From assembly GCA_009996515.1 (NCBI GenBank), contig JAACZV010000006.1, positions 150,142 to 201,519 of the forward strand: 51,378 bases of DNA, written 5' to 3'. This stretch comes from Comamonadaceae bacterium (lineage in GTDB: Bacteria; Pseudomonadota; Gammaproteobacteria; Burkholderiales; Burkholderiaceae_C). The notes under the pieces are model-generated. The model saw only the letters and a list, made by a program, of their open reading frames with translations. It made no database searches and had not been told where the DNA came from. The position numbers and the translations under genes were made by a program. Below, one piece after another: positions 34,851 to 43,775 of this stretch; the first letter of the stretch is position 1; the number at the start of each line of letters is the position of its first letter.

Positions 34851-34864
34851 TGAAAGCGCTGCCA
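34851..34864. promoter_or_regulatory. degenerate LacI-type operator
   Basis: TGAAAGCGCTGCCA keeps the left half and centre of the operator and loses the right half (two of 14 positions changed). It lies 26 bp (centre to centre) from the perfect site at 34877. Confidence 0.6.
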
Positions 34865-34876
34865 TTGATCTATGCT

Positions 34877-34890
34877 TGAAAGCGCTTTCA
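34877..34890. promoter_or_regulatory. LacI-type operator O2, proximal to the TonB receptor gene
   Basis: TGAAAGCGCTTTCA, perfect copy, 46 bp before the receptor ATG, where it would overlap or follow the promoter. The remaining 348-bp intergenic region between lacI and the receptor holds only these operators and the hairpin at 34598. Confidence 0.9.
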
Positions 34891-34936
34891 GCTCCTCGCC
34901 GAGCACCGACAAGACCACAACTCCGGAGACAAGTGA

Positions 34937-37810
34937 ATGAGACAGCCAAGCCCTGCCCTTCGCCTCACCACGCTGGCCGCGGCCAGCGGCCTGCTGTTCG
35001 CCAGCGCTGCGGCCCATGCCCAGGGCGCGGCCCCAGCCGCCAAGGACAAGGAGACACAGCAGCTCGAAACCGTCGTCGTGAAGGGCATACGCTTCAGTCT
35101 CGAGACCTCGGTGGCGACCAAGCGCAACTCCGACTCCATCGTCGAGGCCATCTCGGCCGAGGACATCGGCAAGCTGCCCGACGCCAGCATCGCCGAATCG
35201 CTGGCCCGCCTGCCCGGCCTGACCGGCCAGCGCGGCCCCGACGGCCGTGTCAACGTGATCTCCATCCGCGGCCTCTCGCCCGAGTTCTCCGGCGTGCTGC
35301 TGAACGGCCGCGAGATCGTCAGCTCCAACGACAGCCGCGCCGTCGAGTACGACCAGTTCCCCGCCGAGCTGGTCAACGCCGCCACCATCTACAAGACCCC
35401 CGATGCCAGCCTGGTGGGTCAGGGCCTGTCGGGCACCGTCAACATCCAGACGCTGCGACCGCTGAGCCTGGGCAGCCGCCAGGTGGTGGTGAGCCTGCGC
35501 GGCGAGCGCAACTCCAACGGCACCATGGTGCCGGGCGTCACCGGCGCCACCGGCATGCGCTTCTCGGCCTCCTACGTGGACCAGTTCGCCAACCGCACGC
35601 TGGGCGTGGCCGTGGGCTTCGCACGTCTGGACTCGCCCTCGCAGACCAAGCAGACCGAGCTGGTGGAGTACGGCGACTACACGCCCTACGGCCTGCCGCT
35701 GACGGGCAACGCGCCGTCCAAGGTGGGCAGCGGCCAGGCCCTGCTGCCCATGTACTGGACGGCCCAGGGCGCCACCAAGAAGAACCTGCGCGACGGCCTG
35801 GTGGCCGTCGTCGAATACAAGCCCAGCGACGACCTGCATTCGCAGGTGGACCTCTACTACTCCAAGTTCAAGACGCACGAGGTCGCGGGCAAGTGGCAGC
35901 AGAGCCTGTTCGGCAACTGGTCCGCCGGCATCACGCCCGCGATGAGCAACATCACCACCCAGCAGATCGGCAGCAACACCTTCGCCACCGACGCCACGAT
36001 CTCGCAGCTGGTGGCCAACGTCGGCAGCATGGACACGCGCCGCACCGACGACATCGTCGCGCTGGGCTGGAACACCAGCCTCAAGCTGAACGAGAACTGG
36101 AAGGCGGTGACCGACCTCAGCTACTCGCGCGACAAGCGCAACGAGCGCTATGCCGAGGCCTACGGCGGCGGCTACGACTATGCCAACAAGGCCTGGACCT
36201 ACGGCGCCTACCGCTGGCATGTGCCGACCAACGGCGACCCGCAGACCTTCACGCCGGTGCAGGCCGACCTGCTGTCCAACCCCGCCAAGATGGCCTTCGG
36301 CGACGTGGCCGGCATGGACTGGGTGCCCAACGAGGCCTGGCTGGGCGCCATCCGCCACCCGGAGATCAAGGACGAAATCAAGTCGGCCCGCGTCTCGCTG
36401 GAACGCTCGCTGGACGGCCTCTTCAGCCATCTGACGCTGGGCCTGAACTACACCGAGCGCGGCAAGGACGTGGCCAAGAACGAAGACCGGCTGCTGATGA
36501 AGAAGGACGCGAACGGTGAGTTCATCCGCAGCATCCCCACCGGCGTGGTGCAGCAGCCCTTCGACATGAGCTGGGCCGGCATCCCCCAGCTGCTGCGCGT
36601 GGACGTGCCCGCGCTGGTCGCCAGCGGCGCCGTCACGCTGGAGGAGGGCCAGTTCAGCAAATGGGTGGCCAACAACTCCAACGTGCGCGAGAAGGTCACG
36701 ACCGCCTTCGGCAAGCTGGACATCGACACCGACCTGTGGGGGCTGTCACTGCGCGGCAACCTGGGCCTGCAAGTGGTGCACGCCAGCCAGAGCTCCGAAG
36801 GCTGGGAATACCGCGGCAACGACGAGATGCCCGACAAGAGCCTGTTGTTCAAGCGCACCGGCGGCACCGGCTACACCGACGTGCTGCCCAGCATCAACCT
36901 GGTGGCCGACTTCCGCAACAACTGGATCGCCCGACTGGGGCTGGCCACGTCCATCGTGCGGCCCAACATCGTGGACATGCGCGCCGGCACCAGCACGCCG
37001 GCCGTCAACGGCGATGCGGCCGGCACGCCGCATGCCGGCGAATGGACCACGGCCTACGCCGGCAACCCCGAGCTCAAGCCCTGGCGCGCGGCCGGCATCG
37101 ACCTGTCGGTGGAGCGCTACTTCGGCAAGCGCAGCTATGTGTCGCTGGCCGGCTTCCGCAAGAACCTGCTCAGCTACATCTACAACCAGCTGACCGCCGT
37201 GGATGCGTCGGGCTTCCCGCAGGTGGCGCCGCCGGGGGTCACACCCAAGCCCGTCGCGCCCATGATCCAGCCGCGCAACGGCACCGGCGGCAAGGTGGAG
37301 GGCATCGAGTTCGCCGCGGCGCTGGAGGGCGGCCTGCTCACCAAGGCACTCGACGGCTTCGGCGTCATCGTCAGCGCTTCCAAGCTGCGCAGCTCCATCA
37401 AGGACCAGAACCCCGATCCGACCGTCAGCACCGCTCGAGACGTCCCGCTCAACGGCCTGTCCGGCCGCTCCAACAGCGTGACGGTCTACTACGAGCGCGA
37501 CGGCTTCTCGGCCCGCTTCAGCCAGCGCTACCGCTCGCCGTTCACGGCCACCACGCGCGACATCTTCCTGAACAACACCACGCTGCAGCAGGCCGCCGAC
37601 AAGGTGGCCGACCTGCAGATCGGCTACGCGTTCGAGGAGGGCAGCCTGAAGGGCCTGGGGCTGACGCTGCAGGTGGGCAACGTCTTCGACAAGCCCACGA
37701 TGAACTACAAGTCGCTGGGTGGCGAGGCTCCGGACAAGACGGCGCTGATGCCCAACTACATCCGCTACTTCGGCCGCACCACCACGGTGGGCCTGACCTA
37801 CAAGTTCTGA
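34937..37810 (+). CDS. TonB-dependent receptor (carbohydrate type)
   Basis: A 957-residue outer-membrane receptor of the Caulobacter-type TIGR01782 group. The signal peptide ends AAAHAQG (about 32). The TonB box region is near LETVVVKGIRFSLETS, and the plug domain (about 60-170) shows IGKLPDASIAESLARLPGL, then VISIRGLSPEF and LLNGREIVSS. A 22-strand barrel follows and ends TTVGLTYKF. GGAGAC precedes the ATG. Three operators lie upstream and an SAL-type locus surrounds it, so the likely cargo is beta-glucan oligosaccharide rather than a siderophore. A halogenase-like gene follows after 7 bp. Confidence 0.95.
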   Translation: MRQPSPALRLTTLAAASGLLFASAAAHAQGAAPAAKDKETQQLETVVVKGIRFSLETSVATKRNSDSIVEAISAEDIGKLPDASIAESLARLPGLTGQRGPDGRVNVISIRGLSPEFSGVLLNGREIVSSNDSRAVEYDQFPAELVNAATIYKTPDASLVGQGLSGTVNIQTLRPLSLGSRQVVVSLRGERNSNGTMVPGVTGATGMRFSASYVDQFANRTLGVAVGFARLDSPSQTKQTELVEYGDYTPYGLPLTGNAPSKVGSGQALLPMYWTAQGATKKNLRDGLVAVVEYKPSDDLHSQVDLYYSKFKTHEVAGKWQQSLFGNWSAGITPAMSNITTQQIGSNTFATDATISQLVANVGSMDTRRTDDIVALGWNTSLKLNENWKAVTDLSYSRDKRNERYAEAYGGGYDYANKAWTYGAYRWHVPTNGDPQTFTPVQADLLSNPAKMAFGDVAGMDWVPNEAWLGAIRHPEIKDEIKSARVSLERSLDGLFSHLTLGLNYTERGKDVAKNEDRLLMKKDANGEFIRSIPTGVVQQPFDMSWAGIPQLLRVDVPALVASGAVTLEEGQFSKWVANNSNVREKVTTAFGKLDIDTDLWGLSLRGNLGLQVVHASQSSEGWEYRGNDEMPDKSLLFKRTGGTGYTDVLPSINLVADFRNNWIARLGLATSIVRPNIVDMRAGTSTPAVNGDAAGTPHAGEWTTAYAGNPELKPWRAAGIDLSVERYFGKRSYVSLAGFRKNLLSYIYNQLTAVDASGFPQVAPPGVTPKPVAPMIQPRNGTGGKVEGIEFAAALEGGLLTKALDGFGVIVSASKLRSSIKDQNPDPTVSTARDVPLNGLSGRSNSVTVYYERDGFSARFSQRYRSPFTATTRDIFLNNTTLQQAADKVADLQIGYAFEEGSLKGLGLTLQVGNVFDKPTMNYKSLGGEAPDKTALMPNYIRYFGRTTTVGLTYKF

Positions 37811-37817
37811 TGCGCGG

Positions 37818-39356
37818 ATGGGCGACATGAACGCCGTGCGCAGCGTCATCATCGTGGGCGGCGGCACCGCCGGCTGGATGAGCGCGGCCGCCTTCGCCAA
37901 GGCGCTGGGCGGCCGCGTGCAGATCCGGCTGGTGGAGTCCGACGAGATCGGCATCATCGGTGTGGGCGAGGCCTCCATCCCCAACCTGACCGAGTTCAAC
38001 CGCGCGCTGGGCGTGGACGAGGACGAGTTCCTGCGCGCCACGCAGGGCTCGTTCAAGCTGGGCATCGAGTTCGTCAACTGGGGCGCGGTCGGCGAGCGCT
38101 ACATCCACGGCTTCGGCCGCCTCGGCCAGCCCGAGGACACCGTGCCCTTCCACCAGTTCTGGCTGCGTCTGGCGCAACAGGGCCAGGCCCGGCCGCTGGG
38201 CGAGTATTCGATCAACACGGCGGCGCCGCGCGAGGCGCGCTTCATGCGCGCGCGGCCCGACATGCGCGGCTCGCCGCTGGCCGAGATCGCCCACGCCTAC
38301 CACTTCGACGCCAGCCTCTACGCGCGCTTCCTGCGCCACTACGCCGAGCAGCGCGGCGTGCACCGCACCGAGGGCAAGGTGGCGGGCGTGGAGCAGCACG
38401 AGAACGGCCACATCGCCGCGCTGCGCATGGAGAGCGGCGAACGCATCGCGGGCGACTTCTTCATCGACTGCACGGGCATGCGTGCCCTGCTCATCGGGCA
38501 GACGCTCAAGGCCGGCTACGAGGACTGGTCGCATTGGCTGCCCTGCGACCGCGCCATCGCCGTGCCCTGCGAGCGCGTGGACCCGCTGCTGCCGATGACG
38601 CGCTCCACCGCGCACGCGGCCGGCTGGCAGTGGCGCATCCCGCTGCAGCACCGCACCGGCAACGGCCATGTCTACAGCAGCCGCTTCATGGAGGCCCAGG
38701 ACGCCGAGGCCATCCTGTTGGCCGGGCTGGACGGCCGGCCCACCGCCGCGCCGCGCCACCTGAGCTTCCGCACCGGCCGCGCCGGGCGCTTCTGGATCGG
38801 CAACTGCGTCGCCGTGGGCTTGTCCAGCGGCTTCCTGGAGCCGCTGGAGTCCACCAGCATCCACCTCATCCACATGGCCATCGCGCGCATCCTGGAGTTT
38901 TTCCCGAACGCCGGCTTCGATGCCACCGACATCGACGAGTACAACGCGCTGACCCGCGAGGAGTTCGAGAACGTGCGCGACTTCCTGGTGCTGCACTACA
39001 AGCTCACGCGGCGCGACGACTCGCCGTTCTGGAACCACTGCCGCCAGATGGAAGTGCCGGAGCGGCTGGCGCGCAAGCTGGCGCTGTTCGCCGCCAACGG
39101 GCGCGTCTACCGCCGCAGCGACGAGCTGTTCGCCGAGTCCAGCTGGCTGCAGGTCATGGTGGGCCAGGGCCTGATGCCGCGCGGCCACCATCCCTTTGCC
39201 GACCAGCCGGACGAGGCCGAGGTGCTCGCCTATCTGGAGAACGTGCGCCAGGTGGTGGGCAAATGCGTGCAGGTCATGCCCACGCATGCGGAGTTCATCG
39301 CCCGGCATTGCGCCGCGCGCCCCGCGGCGCCGGCCGCCGCGGCCCAGCCGGCCTGA
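37818..39356 (+). CDS. tryptophan halogenase-like flavoprotein
   Basis: A 512-residue FAD-dependent protein. The Rossmann motif is IIVGGGTAGWMSAAA near the N-terminus. GVGEASIPNL and GSFKLGIEFVNW (the catalytic-lysine region of PrnA-type halogenases) follow, and the GWxWxIP halogenase signature is present as GWQWRIPLQ. GLSSGFLEPLESTSIHLI is also conserved. Members of this family are often encoded beside TonB-dependent sugar receptors, where no halogenation product is known. The start may instead be the ATG at 37827. It is probably co-transcribed with the receptor. Confidence 0.93.
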   Translation: MGDMNAVRSVIIVGGGTAGWMSAAAFAKALGGRVQIRLVESDEIGIIGVGEASIPNLTEFNRALGVDEDEFLRATQGSFKLGIEFVNWGAVGERYIHGFGRLGQPEDTVPFHQFWLRLAQQGQARPLGEYSINTAAPREARFMRARPDMRGSPLAEIAHAYHFDASLYARFLRHYAEQRGVHRTEGKVAGVEQHENGHIAALRMESGERIAGDFFIDCTGMRALLIGQTLKAGYEDWSHWLPCDRAIAVPCERVDPLLPMTRSTAHAAGWQWRIPLQHRTGNGHVYSSRFMEAQDAEAILLAGLDGRPTAAPRHLSFRTGRAGRFWIGNCVAVGLSSGFLEPLESTSIHLIHMAIARILEFFPNAGFDATDIDEYNALTREEFENVRDFLVLHYKLTRRDDSPFWNHCRQMEVPERLARKLALFAANGRVYRRSDELFAESSWLQVMVGQGLMPRGHHPFADQPDEAEVLAYLENVRQVVGKCVQVMPTHAEFIARHCAARPAAPAAAAQPA

Positions 39357-39421
39357 TCCGGCAAGCTCTGGTTCGGCGGCGCTCCCCGGTTGCTGCGCCG
39401 CCCTGGTTCGCCGCCTGGCGA

Positions 39422-39446
39422 GGCCGCGCAAGCGGCCGCTTTTTTT
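39422..39446 (+). terminator. intrinsic terminator of the receptor-halogenase operon
   Basis: GGCCGC-GCAA-GCGGCC followed by GCTTTTTTT. It isolates the downstream EF-G leader from the beta-glucan locus. Confidence 0.9.
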
Positions 39447-39511
39447 GGGGATGCGCTTGAAAGCCCCACGCAGGCCCCGACATTCATCGCCGACCGACAA
39501 TTCTTCGCATC

Positions 39512-39553
39512 ATGAAGCTCAACCCCACGACCCAAGCCCGCCACAGCACCTGA
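39512..39553 (+). CDS. 13-residue leader peptide upstream of the EF-G paralogue
   Basis: ATG AAG CTC, then codons giving MKLNPTTQARHST and a TGA stop. G or C is in nearly every third position, as in real genes here. It begins about 20 bp after a plausible promoter (TTGAAA at 39457, 17-bp spacer, ACATTC) and ends 51 bp before an intrinsic terminator. No Shine-Dalgarno is visible. Position and size fit a leader ORF for attenuation; whether it is translated is inference. Confidence 0.45.
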   Translation: MKLNPTTQARHST

Positions 39554-39571
39554 GGCGTCTTCGACCGTGTT

Positions 39572-39592
39572 CGGAAGGCGCGCAGCCTTCCG
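39572..39592 (+). promoter_or_regulatory. leader hairpin before the attenuator
   Basis: CGGAAGGC-GCGCA-GCCTTCCG, a perfect 8-bp stem between the leader ORF and the terminator. It could be a pause or anti-antiterminator structure. Confidence 0.5.
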
Positions 39593-39603
39593 GTTCAGCC
39601 CAC

Positions 39604-39642
39604 AACCCCGGCAGGCTCGCAGCCCCCGGGGTTTTGTTTTTT
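39604..39642 (+). terminator. intrinsic terminator (candidate attenuator) inside the EF-G leader
   Basis: AACCCCGG (39604-39611) pairs with CCGGGGTT (39626-39633), followed by TTGTTTTTTC. The T tract is strong and the site lies 176 bp upstream of the EF-G-like start, after the 13-codon ORF. A terminator here must be read through for the downstream gene to be expressed from the leader promoter. Confidence 0.75.
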
Positions 39643-39659
39643 CTGAGCCGACGGCCACC

Positions 39660-39767
39660 ATGTTCAAGCGCACCTTCGACAAGCTGATCGCCACGATTCC
39701 CGAGCGCCGGAGCGCGGCCAGCCCCTGCCTGTCGCATGCGCGCTTCGGCGTCCTGCCCACGCGCTAG
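39660..39767 (+). CDS. 35-residue small protein in the EF-G leader
   Basis: A small ORF encoding [18 protein letters not shown] followed by 17 more residues, with almost all codons ending in G or C. It starts 17 bp after the attenuator T tract and stops 50 bp before the EF-G-like ATG. The first half looks like a basic amphipathic helix. I do not recognise it; it could be a second leader peptide or a small protein co-made with the GTPase. A weak GAGCCGACGG precedes its ATG. Confidence 0.45.
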   Translation: MFKRTFDKLIATIPERRSAASPCLSHARFGVLPTR

Positions 39768-39789
39768 CCCTCGGCGATTCCGCCGAGGG
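39768..39789 (+). promoter_or_regulatory. hairpin upstream of the EF-G paralogue
   Basis: CCCTCGGCG-ATTC-CGCCGAGGG, a perfect 9-bp stem starting right after the stop of the 35-codon ORF and ending 28 bp before the EF-G-like ATG. No T tract follows, so a role in translation control is more likely than termination. Confidence 0.55.
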
Positions 39790-39817
39790 CCGGCCCCTCA
39801 GCCCTTCAGGAATCGCC

Positions 39818-41830
39818 ATGAACTCGAACAACTCCCGCCCACTGCGCAACATCGGCGTCATCGCCCACGTCGACGCCGGCAAGACCACCACCAGCGAACG
39901 CATCCTGTTCTACACCGGCGAGAACCATCGCATCGGCGACGTCAACGACGGCAACACGACGATGGACTTCGACCCCCAGGAGCGCCAGCGCGGCATCACC
40001 ATCCACAGCGCGGCCACCACCGTGCACTGGCGGGGCACGCAGATCAACCTGATCGACACGCCCGGACACATCGACTTCAACCTCGAGGTGCGCCGCTCGC
40101 TGCGCGTGCTGGACGGCGCCATCGTCGTCTTCGACGGCGTGGCCGGCGTGGAGCCGCAGACCGAGACCAACTGGCGCCTCGCGGACGAGTACCGCGTGCC
40201 GCGCATCGCCTTCGTCAACAAGCTGGACCGCGTCGGCGCGGATTTCCAGCGCGTCGTCGCGTCCCTGCAGGAGCGGCTGGGCGCGCGCGCGCTGCCGCTG
40301 CAGCTGCCTCTGGGCGCCGAAGGCGAGTTCCGCGGCGTGGTGGACCTGATCGCCATGCAGGCCCTGGTCTGGGAGCGCGACGACGCCAGCGCGCCGCCGC
40401 GCATCGAGGCCATCCCGGCCGCGCTGCTGAGCGCCGCCGAGGCCGCACGGGCGCGCATCGTCGAGGCCGCCGCCGAGCAGGACGACGCGCTGCTGGCCGC
40501 CTGGCTGAGCGGTGCCGAGCCGGCGCCGGACGCGCTGCGCGCGGCCTTGCGCCGCGGCACCATCGCCGGCGCCTTCGTGCCCGTGCTGGCCGGCGCCGCC
40601 TTCCGCAACCGCGGCGTGGAGCCGCTGCTGGACGCCGCCGTCGCCTACCTGCCCGCGCCCGGCGAAGCGCCCGGCGCCGCGCCCACCGACGGCCCGCTGT
40701 CGGCGCTGGCCTTCAAGCTCAGCGCCGATGACCACGGCGCGATGGTGTTCGTGCGCGTCTACAGCGGCCGGCTCCAGCGCGGCGACACGGTCTTCAACGC
40801 CAGCACCGGCAAGGCCGAGCGCGTGTCGCGCCTGTATGAGATCCACGCCGACCGCCGCGTCGAGCGCGACGCACTCGTCGCGGGCGACATCGCCGGCATC
40901 GTGGGCCTGAAGGAGGTGCTGACCGGCCACACGCTGGCGGACCGAAAGGACGCGCCGCTGCTGGAAAGCATCGCCGTGCCCGAGGCCGTCATCGACGTCG
41001 CCATCGAGCCGCGCAGGCAGGCCGATGCCGCCGCCCTCGCGAAGGGCCTGGGCGTGCTGGTGCGCGAAGACCCCTCGCTGCGGCTGCGCCAGGACGCCGA
41101 CTCCGGCCAGACGCTGCTGTCCGGCATGGGCGAGCTGCAGCTCGAAGTGGCGGTGGAGACGCTGCGCACGCGCTTCGGCGTGGAGGTGCAGGTGGGCCGG
41201 CCCCAGGTCGCCTACCGCGAGACCATCGCTCAATCGGCCGAGGTGCACCATCTGCACCGCAAGCAGAGCGGCGGCCCGGGCCAGTTCGCCGCGCTGACGC
41301 TGCGCGTGGCGCCGCGGCCGCGCGGGGCCGGCCTGCGCTTCGAGAGCCAGGTGGTGGGCGGCGCCATCCCGCGCGAGTTCATCCCGGCGGTCGAGGCCGG
41401 CATCCGCCGCGCCGCGCAGGCCGGCCCGTTCGCGGGCTATCCGCTGGTGGACTTCGAGGCGGTGCTGCTGGACGGCAGCGCCCACGTGAAGGACTCGTCG
41501 GCGCTGGCCTTCGAGCTGGCCGCCGCGGCGGCGCTGCGCGAGGCCGTCCTCAAGGCGGCGCCGCGGGTGCTGGAACCGGTGATGGCCGTCGAGGTCATCA
41601 CGCCGGCCGAGAGCCTGGGCGACGTCATCGGCGACCTGCTGCGCCGGCGCGGCCAGGTGCAGGGCCAGGACGCGCGCGGCAACGCGGTGGTCGTCACGGC
41701 CCATGTGCCGCTGGCGCAGATGTTCGGCTACATCGGCCAGCTGCGCGCGCTCAGCTCGGGGCGGGCCCAGTTCACGATGCAGCTGGGCCATTACGCTGAG
41801 GCGCCGGCGCGCGCCGCGCTGGCGGCCTGA
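39818..41830 (+). CDS. elongation factor G paralogue (EF-G-like translational GTPase)
   Basis: A 670-residue translational GTPase, about 30 residues shorter than housekeeping EF-G. G1 is [10 protein letters not shown] (16-25), switch I ends [10 protein letters not shown]3 is DTPGH (80-84) and G4 is NKLD (134-137). Domain II, III and IV segments are present, including [12 protein letters not shown] and [13 protein letters not shown]. It is not next to rpsL, rpsG or tuf, so it is not the main fusA. CAGGAA lies 6 bp before the ATG. The leader, with an ORF and terminator, suggests conditional expression, as for ribosome-protection or accessory EF-G proteins. Confidence 0.9.
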   Translation: MNSNNSRPLRNIGVIAHVDAGKTTTSERILFYTGENHRIGDVNDGNTTMDFDPQERQRGITIHSAATTVHWRGTQINLIDTPGHIDFNLEVRRSLRVLDGAIVVFDGVAGVEPQTETNWRLADEYRVPRIAFVNKLDRVGADFQRVVASLQERLGARALPLQLPLGAEGEFRGVVDLIAMQALVWERDDASAPPRIEAIPAALLSAAEAARARIVEAAAEQDDALLAAWLSGAEPAPDALRAALRRGTIAGAFVPVLAGAAFRNRGVEPLLDAAVAYLPAPGEAPGAAPTDGPLSALAFKLSADDHGAMVFVRVYSGRLQRGDTVFNASTGKAERVSRLYEIHADRRVERDALVAGDIAGIVGLKEVLTGHTLADRKDAPLLESIAVPEAVIDVAIEPRRQADAAALAKGLGVLVREDPSLRLRQDADSGQTLLSGMGELQLEVAVETLRTRFGVEVQVGRPQVAYRETIAQSAEVHHLHRKQSGGPGQFAALTLRVAPRPRGAGLRFESQVVGGAIPREFIPAVEAGIRRAAQAGPFAGYPLVDFEAVLLDGSAHVKDSSALAFELAAAAALREAVLKAAPRVLEPVMAVEVITPAESLGDVIGDLLRRRGQVQGQDARGNAVVVTAHVPLAQMFGYIGQLRALSSGRAQFTMQLGHYAEAPARAALAA

Positions 41831-41834
41831 CCGG

Positions 41835-41861
41835 GGGTGGGGTGCCATGGCAGCCCCACCC
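41835..41861 (+). terminator. hairpin after the EF-G paralogue
   Basis: GGGTGGGG-TGCCATGGCAG-CCCCACCC has an 8-bp stem plus an inner TGCCATGGCA palindrome, starting 4 bp after the stop codon. There is no T tract. A second hairpin, GAGGGCC-CTCAGA-GGCCCTC, lies at 41932-41951. Confidence 0.5.
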
Positions 41862-41998
41862 GCTCGCGCACGCCACAGCCCTCGCGAAGAAAACCGCCTG
41901 GTTGAGACTTTTGACGCGCTATGACGCCGCAGAGGGCCCTCAGAGGCCCTCGTGGGCGGCCGGCTGCCCCCGGCGCCCTGCTTATGCAAGACAATTTG

Positions 41999-42013
41999 TT
42001 TGTCCTGGACAAA
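41999..42013. promoter_or_regulatory. TTTGTCC-T-GGACAAA palindrome upstream of the chemoreceptor
   Basis: A perfect 7-bp-arm palindrome in an AT-richer pocket 233 bp before the chemoreceptor ATG. The shape fits a dimeric repressor site (GntR or MarR class, for example). The rest of the 416-bp gap (41831-42246) shows no convincing gene, only hairpins and repeated GTCGAC/GACGCGTC words near 42165-42197. Confidence 0.5.
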
Positions 42014-42246
42014 TCATGAACGTCAAGACCCAGGAATGACCCGCCCATGACGACGCGCGGTCGCCTCTCGCCCTTGGGGCCCATGGTCGGCGCTGACCCT
42101 GGGCCAGGGGCCGGACGACCGGCGGGCTGCCCCGGCTTGGCCTCACACCACAGACGCGAGCCTGTCGCGTCGACTGCTGCCGCCCGACGCGTCGACGGAC
42201 CGCGGCAGGGCTTTGGTTTCGACAGGCTAGGTACGAAAGGATTCCC

Positions 42247-43689
42247 ATGTTGAATGCCGCCCTTCCCCACCGGGGCACCGCCCAGTACGCAAGACTGGGC
42301 GACAGGGTGCTGCTCGTCGCGATCGGGATCGGCGCGGTCGCCGCCTGGCTGCTGGGGCTGGCCTACGCGCAGACGGGGCTGGCGGTGGCCGCCTCCCTGG
42401 CACTGCTCGCGCTCGCCGGCATCGGATATGCGCTCACCCGGGGCGGCGCCAGCCGCTACGTGCTGACGTTGGTGCTGGTCGGACTGGTGGCGCTGCACAT
42501 CCAGCTGGCCCGGGGCACGAGCGAGTTCCACTTCGGGGTTTTCGTCGTGCTGGCCTTCCTGCTGGTCTATCTGGACTGGACCGTGATCGCCTTCGGCGCG
42601 CTGCTGTTTGCGCTGCATCACGTCGTCTTCGATCGCCTGCAGGCGGCCGGCCTGGGGGCCATCTGCACCACCGAGCCCGACTTCCCGCGGGTGTTGCTGC
42701 ACGCGGTCTACGTGGTCATCCAGGCCGGCATCGAGATCGCGCTGGCGCGCATCATGAGCCACGCGGCGCTGCAGGGCGAGGAGCTGCGGCTGCTGGTGGA
42801 GTGCGTCAACCGCGAACACGGCATCGCGCTGGACGTTGCCGCCATCGCCACCCGGACGCCGGGCGGCCAGGCGCTGAAGTCGACGCTGACACGCATGGAC
42901 CAGGCCGTGGCCACGGTGCGCAGCGGAGCCGCGAGCATCGAGGTCGCCAGCACCGAGATCGCCAGCGGCAACCAGGACCTCAGCCGCCGCACCGAACAGA
43001 CCGCCGCCAACCTGCAGCTCGCCAGCGGCAGGATGGCGACGCTCACGGACACCGTCCGCCTGACCGCCGAACGCGCCGGCCAGGCCAGCGGGCTGGCCCT
43101 GGAGGCCAGCCAGGTCGCGGCCCGGGGGGGCGCGACGATGGGGCAGGTCGTCGAGACCATGCAGGGCATCCACGAGAGCTCGCGCAGGGTCACCGACATC
43201 ATCGGCGTCATCGACGGCATCGCCTTCCAGACCAACATCCTGGCGCTGAACGCCGCGGTCGAGGCGGCGCGGGCTGGAGAACAAGGCCGCGGGTTCGCCG
43301 TGGTGGCCACCGAGGTGCGCTCGCTCGCCGGGCTCAGTGCCCAGGCCGCCAGGGAGATCAAGGCCCTGGTGGGCGCCAGCGTCGACCGTGTCGAACGTGG
43401 CAGTGCGCTGGTCACCGAGGCCGGCGCAACGATGAACCAGGTGGTCGCCGGCATCCGCCAGGTGGCCGGACTCATCAGCGAGATCCATGTGGCCAGCACC
43501 GAGCAGGCCAGCGGCGCTGCGGCGGTCAACGAGGCCGTGCAGGCGATGGACCAGGCCACCCAGCAGAATGCGGCGCTGGTCGAACAGATGGCGGCCGCCG
43601 CCGCAAGCCTGATGACGCAGGCCCGGGAGCTCGTGGGCACGGTGGCGATCTTCCAGTCCTCCTCGCAGGCGCCGGGGCGCAGCCACTGA
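42247..43689 (+). CDS. membrane-bound methyl-accepting chemotaxis protein
   Basis: A 480-residue chemoreceptor. About five or six hydrophobic helices occupy residues 20-170 with no large periplasmic domain and no HAMP, so sensing probably happens in or at the membrane. The coiled-coil signalling domain runs from about 215 to 465, and the hairpin tip VIDGIAFQTNILALNAAVEA plus ARAGEQGRGFAVVATEVRSL (321-360) is the canonical CheA/CheW contact. No C-terminal CheR-binding pentapeptide is seen. It is 86 bp upstream of the photoactive yellow protein gene, in the same direction, so a link to light sensing is possible. Confidence 0.93.
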   Translation: MLNAALPHRGTAQYARLGDRVLLVAIGIGAVAAWLLGLAYAQTGLAVAASLALLALAGIGYALTRGGASRYVLTLVLVGLVALHIQLARGTSEFHFGVFVVLAFLLVYLDWTVIAFGALLFALHHVVFDRLQAAGLGAICTTEPDFPRVLLHAVYVVIQAGIEIALARIMSHAALQGEELRLLVECVNREHGIALDVAAIATRTPGGQALKSTLTRMDQAVATVRSGAASIEVASTEIASGNQDLSRRTEQTAANLQLASGRMATLTDTVRLTAERAGQASGLALEASQVAARGGATMGQVVETMQGIHESSRRVTDIIGVIDGIAFQTNILALNAAVEAARAGEQGRGFAVVATEVRSLAGLSAQAAREIKALVGASVDRVERGSALVTEAGATMNQVVAGIRQVAGLISEIHVASTEQASGAAAVNEAVQAMDQATQQNAALVEQMAAAAASLMTQARELVGTVAIFQSSSQAPGRSH

Positions 43690-43775
43690 ACGCCCCGCGC
43701 CCCGGCCCTCCCCCTCGGGCACACCGGCCCGGCGCGCAACATCTGCCCCCGACCGAACGCGAACCCAGGATCGTC

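Noticed and set aside
34937-37810. A siderophore receptor
   Set aside because: The operators, LacI regulator and glycoside hydrolases around it point to sugar uptake, and no iron-type operator was seen.
37542-39500. A 652-codon minus-strand open frame
   Set aside because: Antisense shadow of the receptor and halogenase-like genes; no domain seen.
39818-41830. The housekeeping fusA gene
   Set aside because: It is shorter, diverged in switch I, and not beside rpsL, rpsG or tuf.
42047-42253. A 68-codon plus-strand ORF before the chemoreceptor
   Set aside because: Poor start context, composition unlike real genes, and overlap with the chemoreceptor start.
41791-43722. A 643-codon minus-strand open frame opposite the chemoreceptor
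   Set aside because: The plus strand encodes a clear chemoreceptor; the reverse frame has no family signature.
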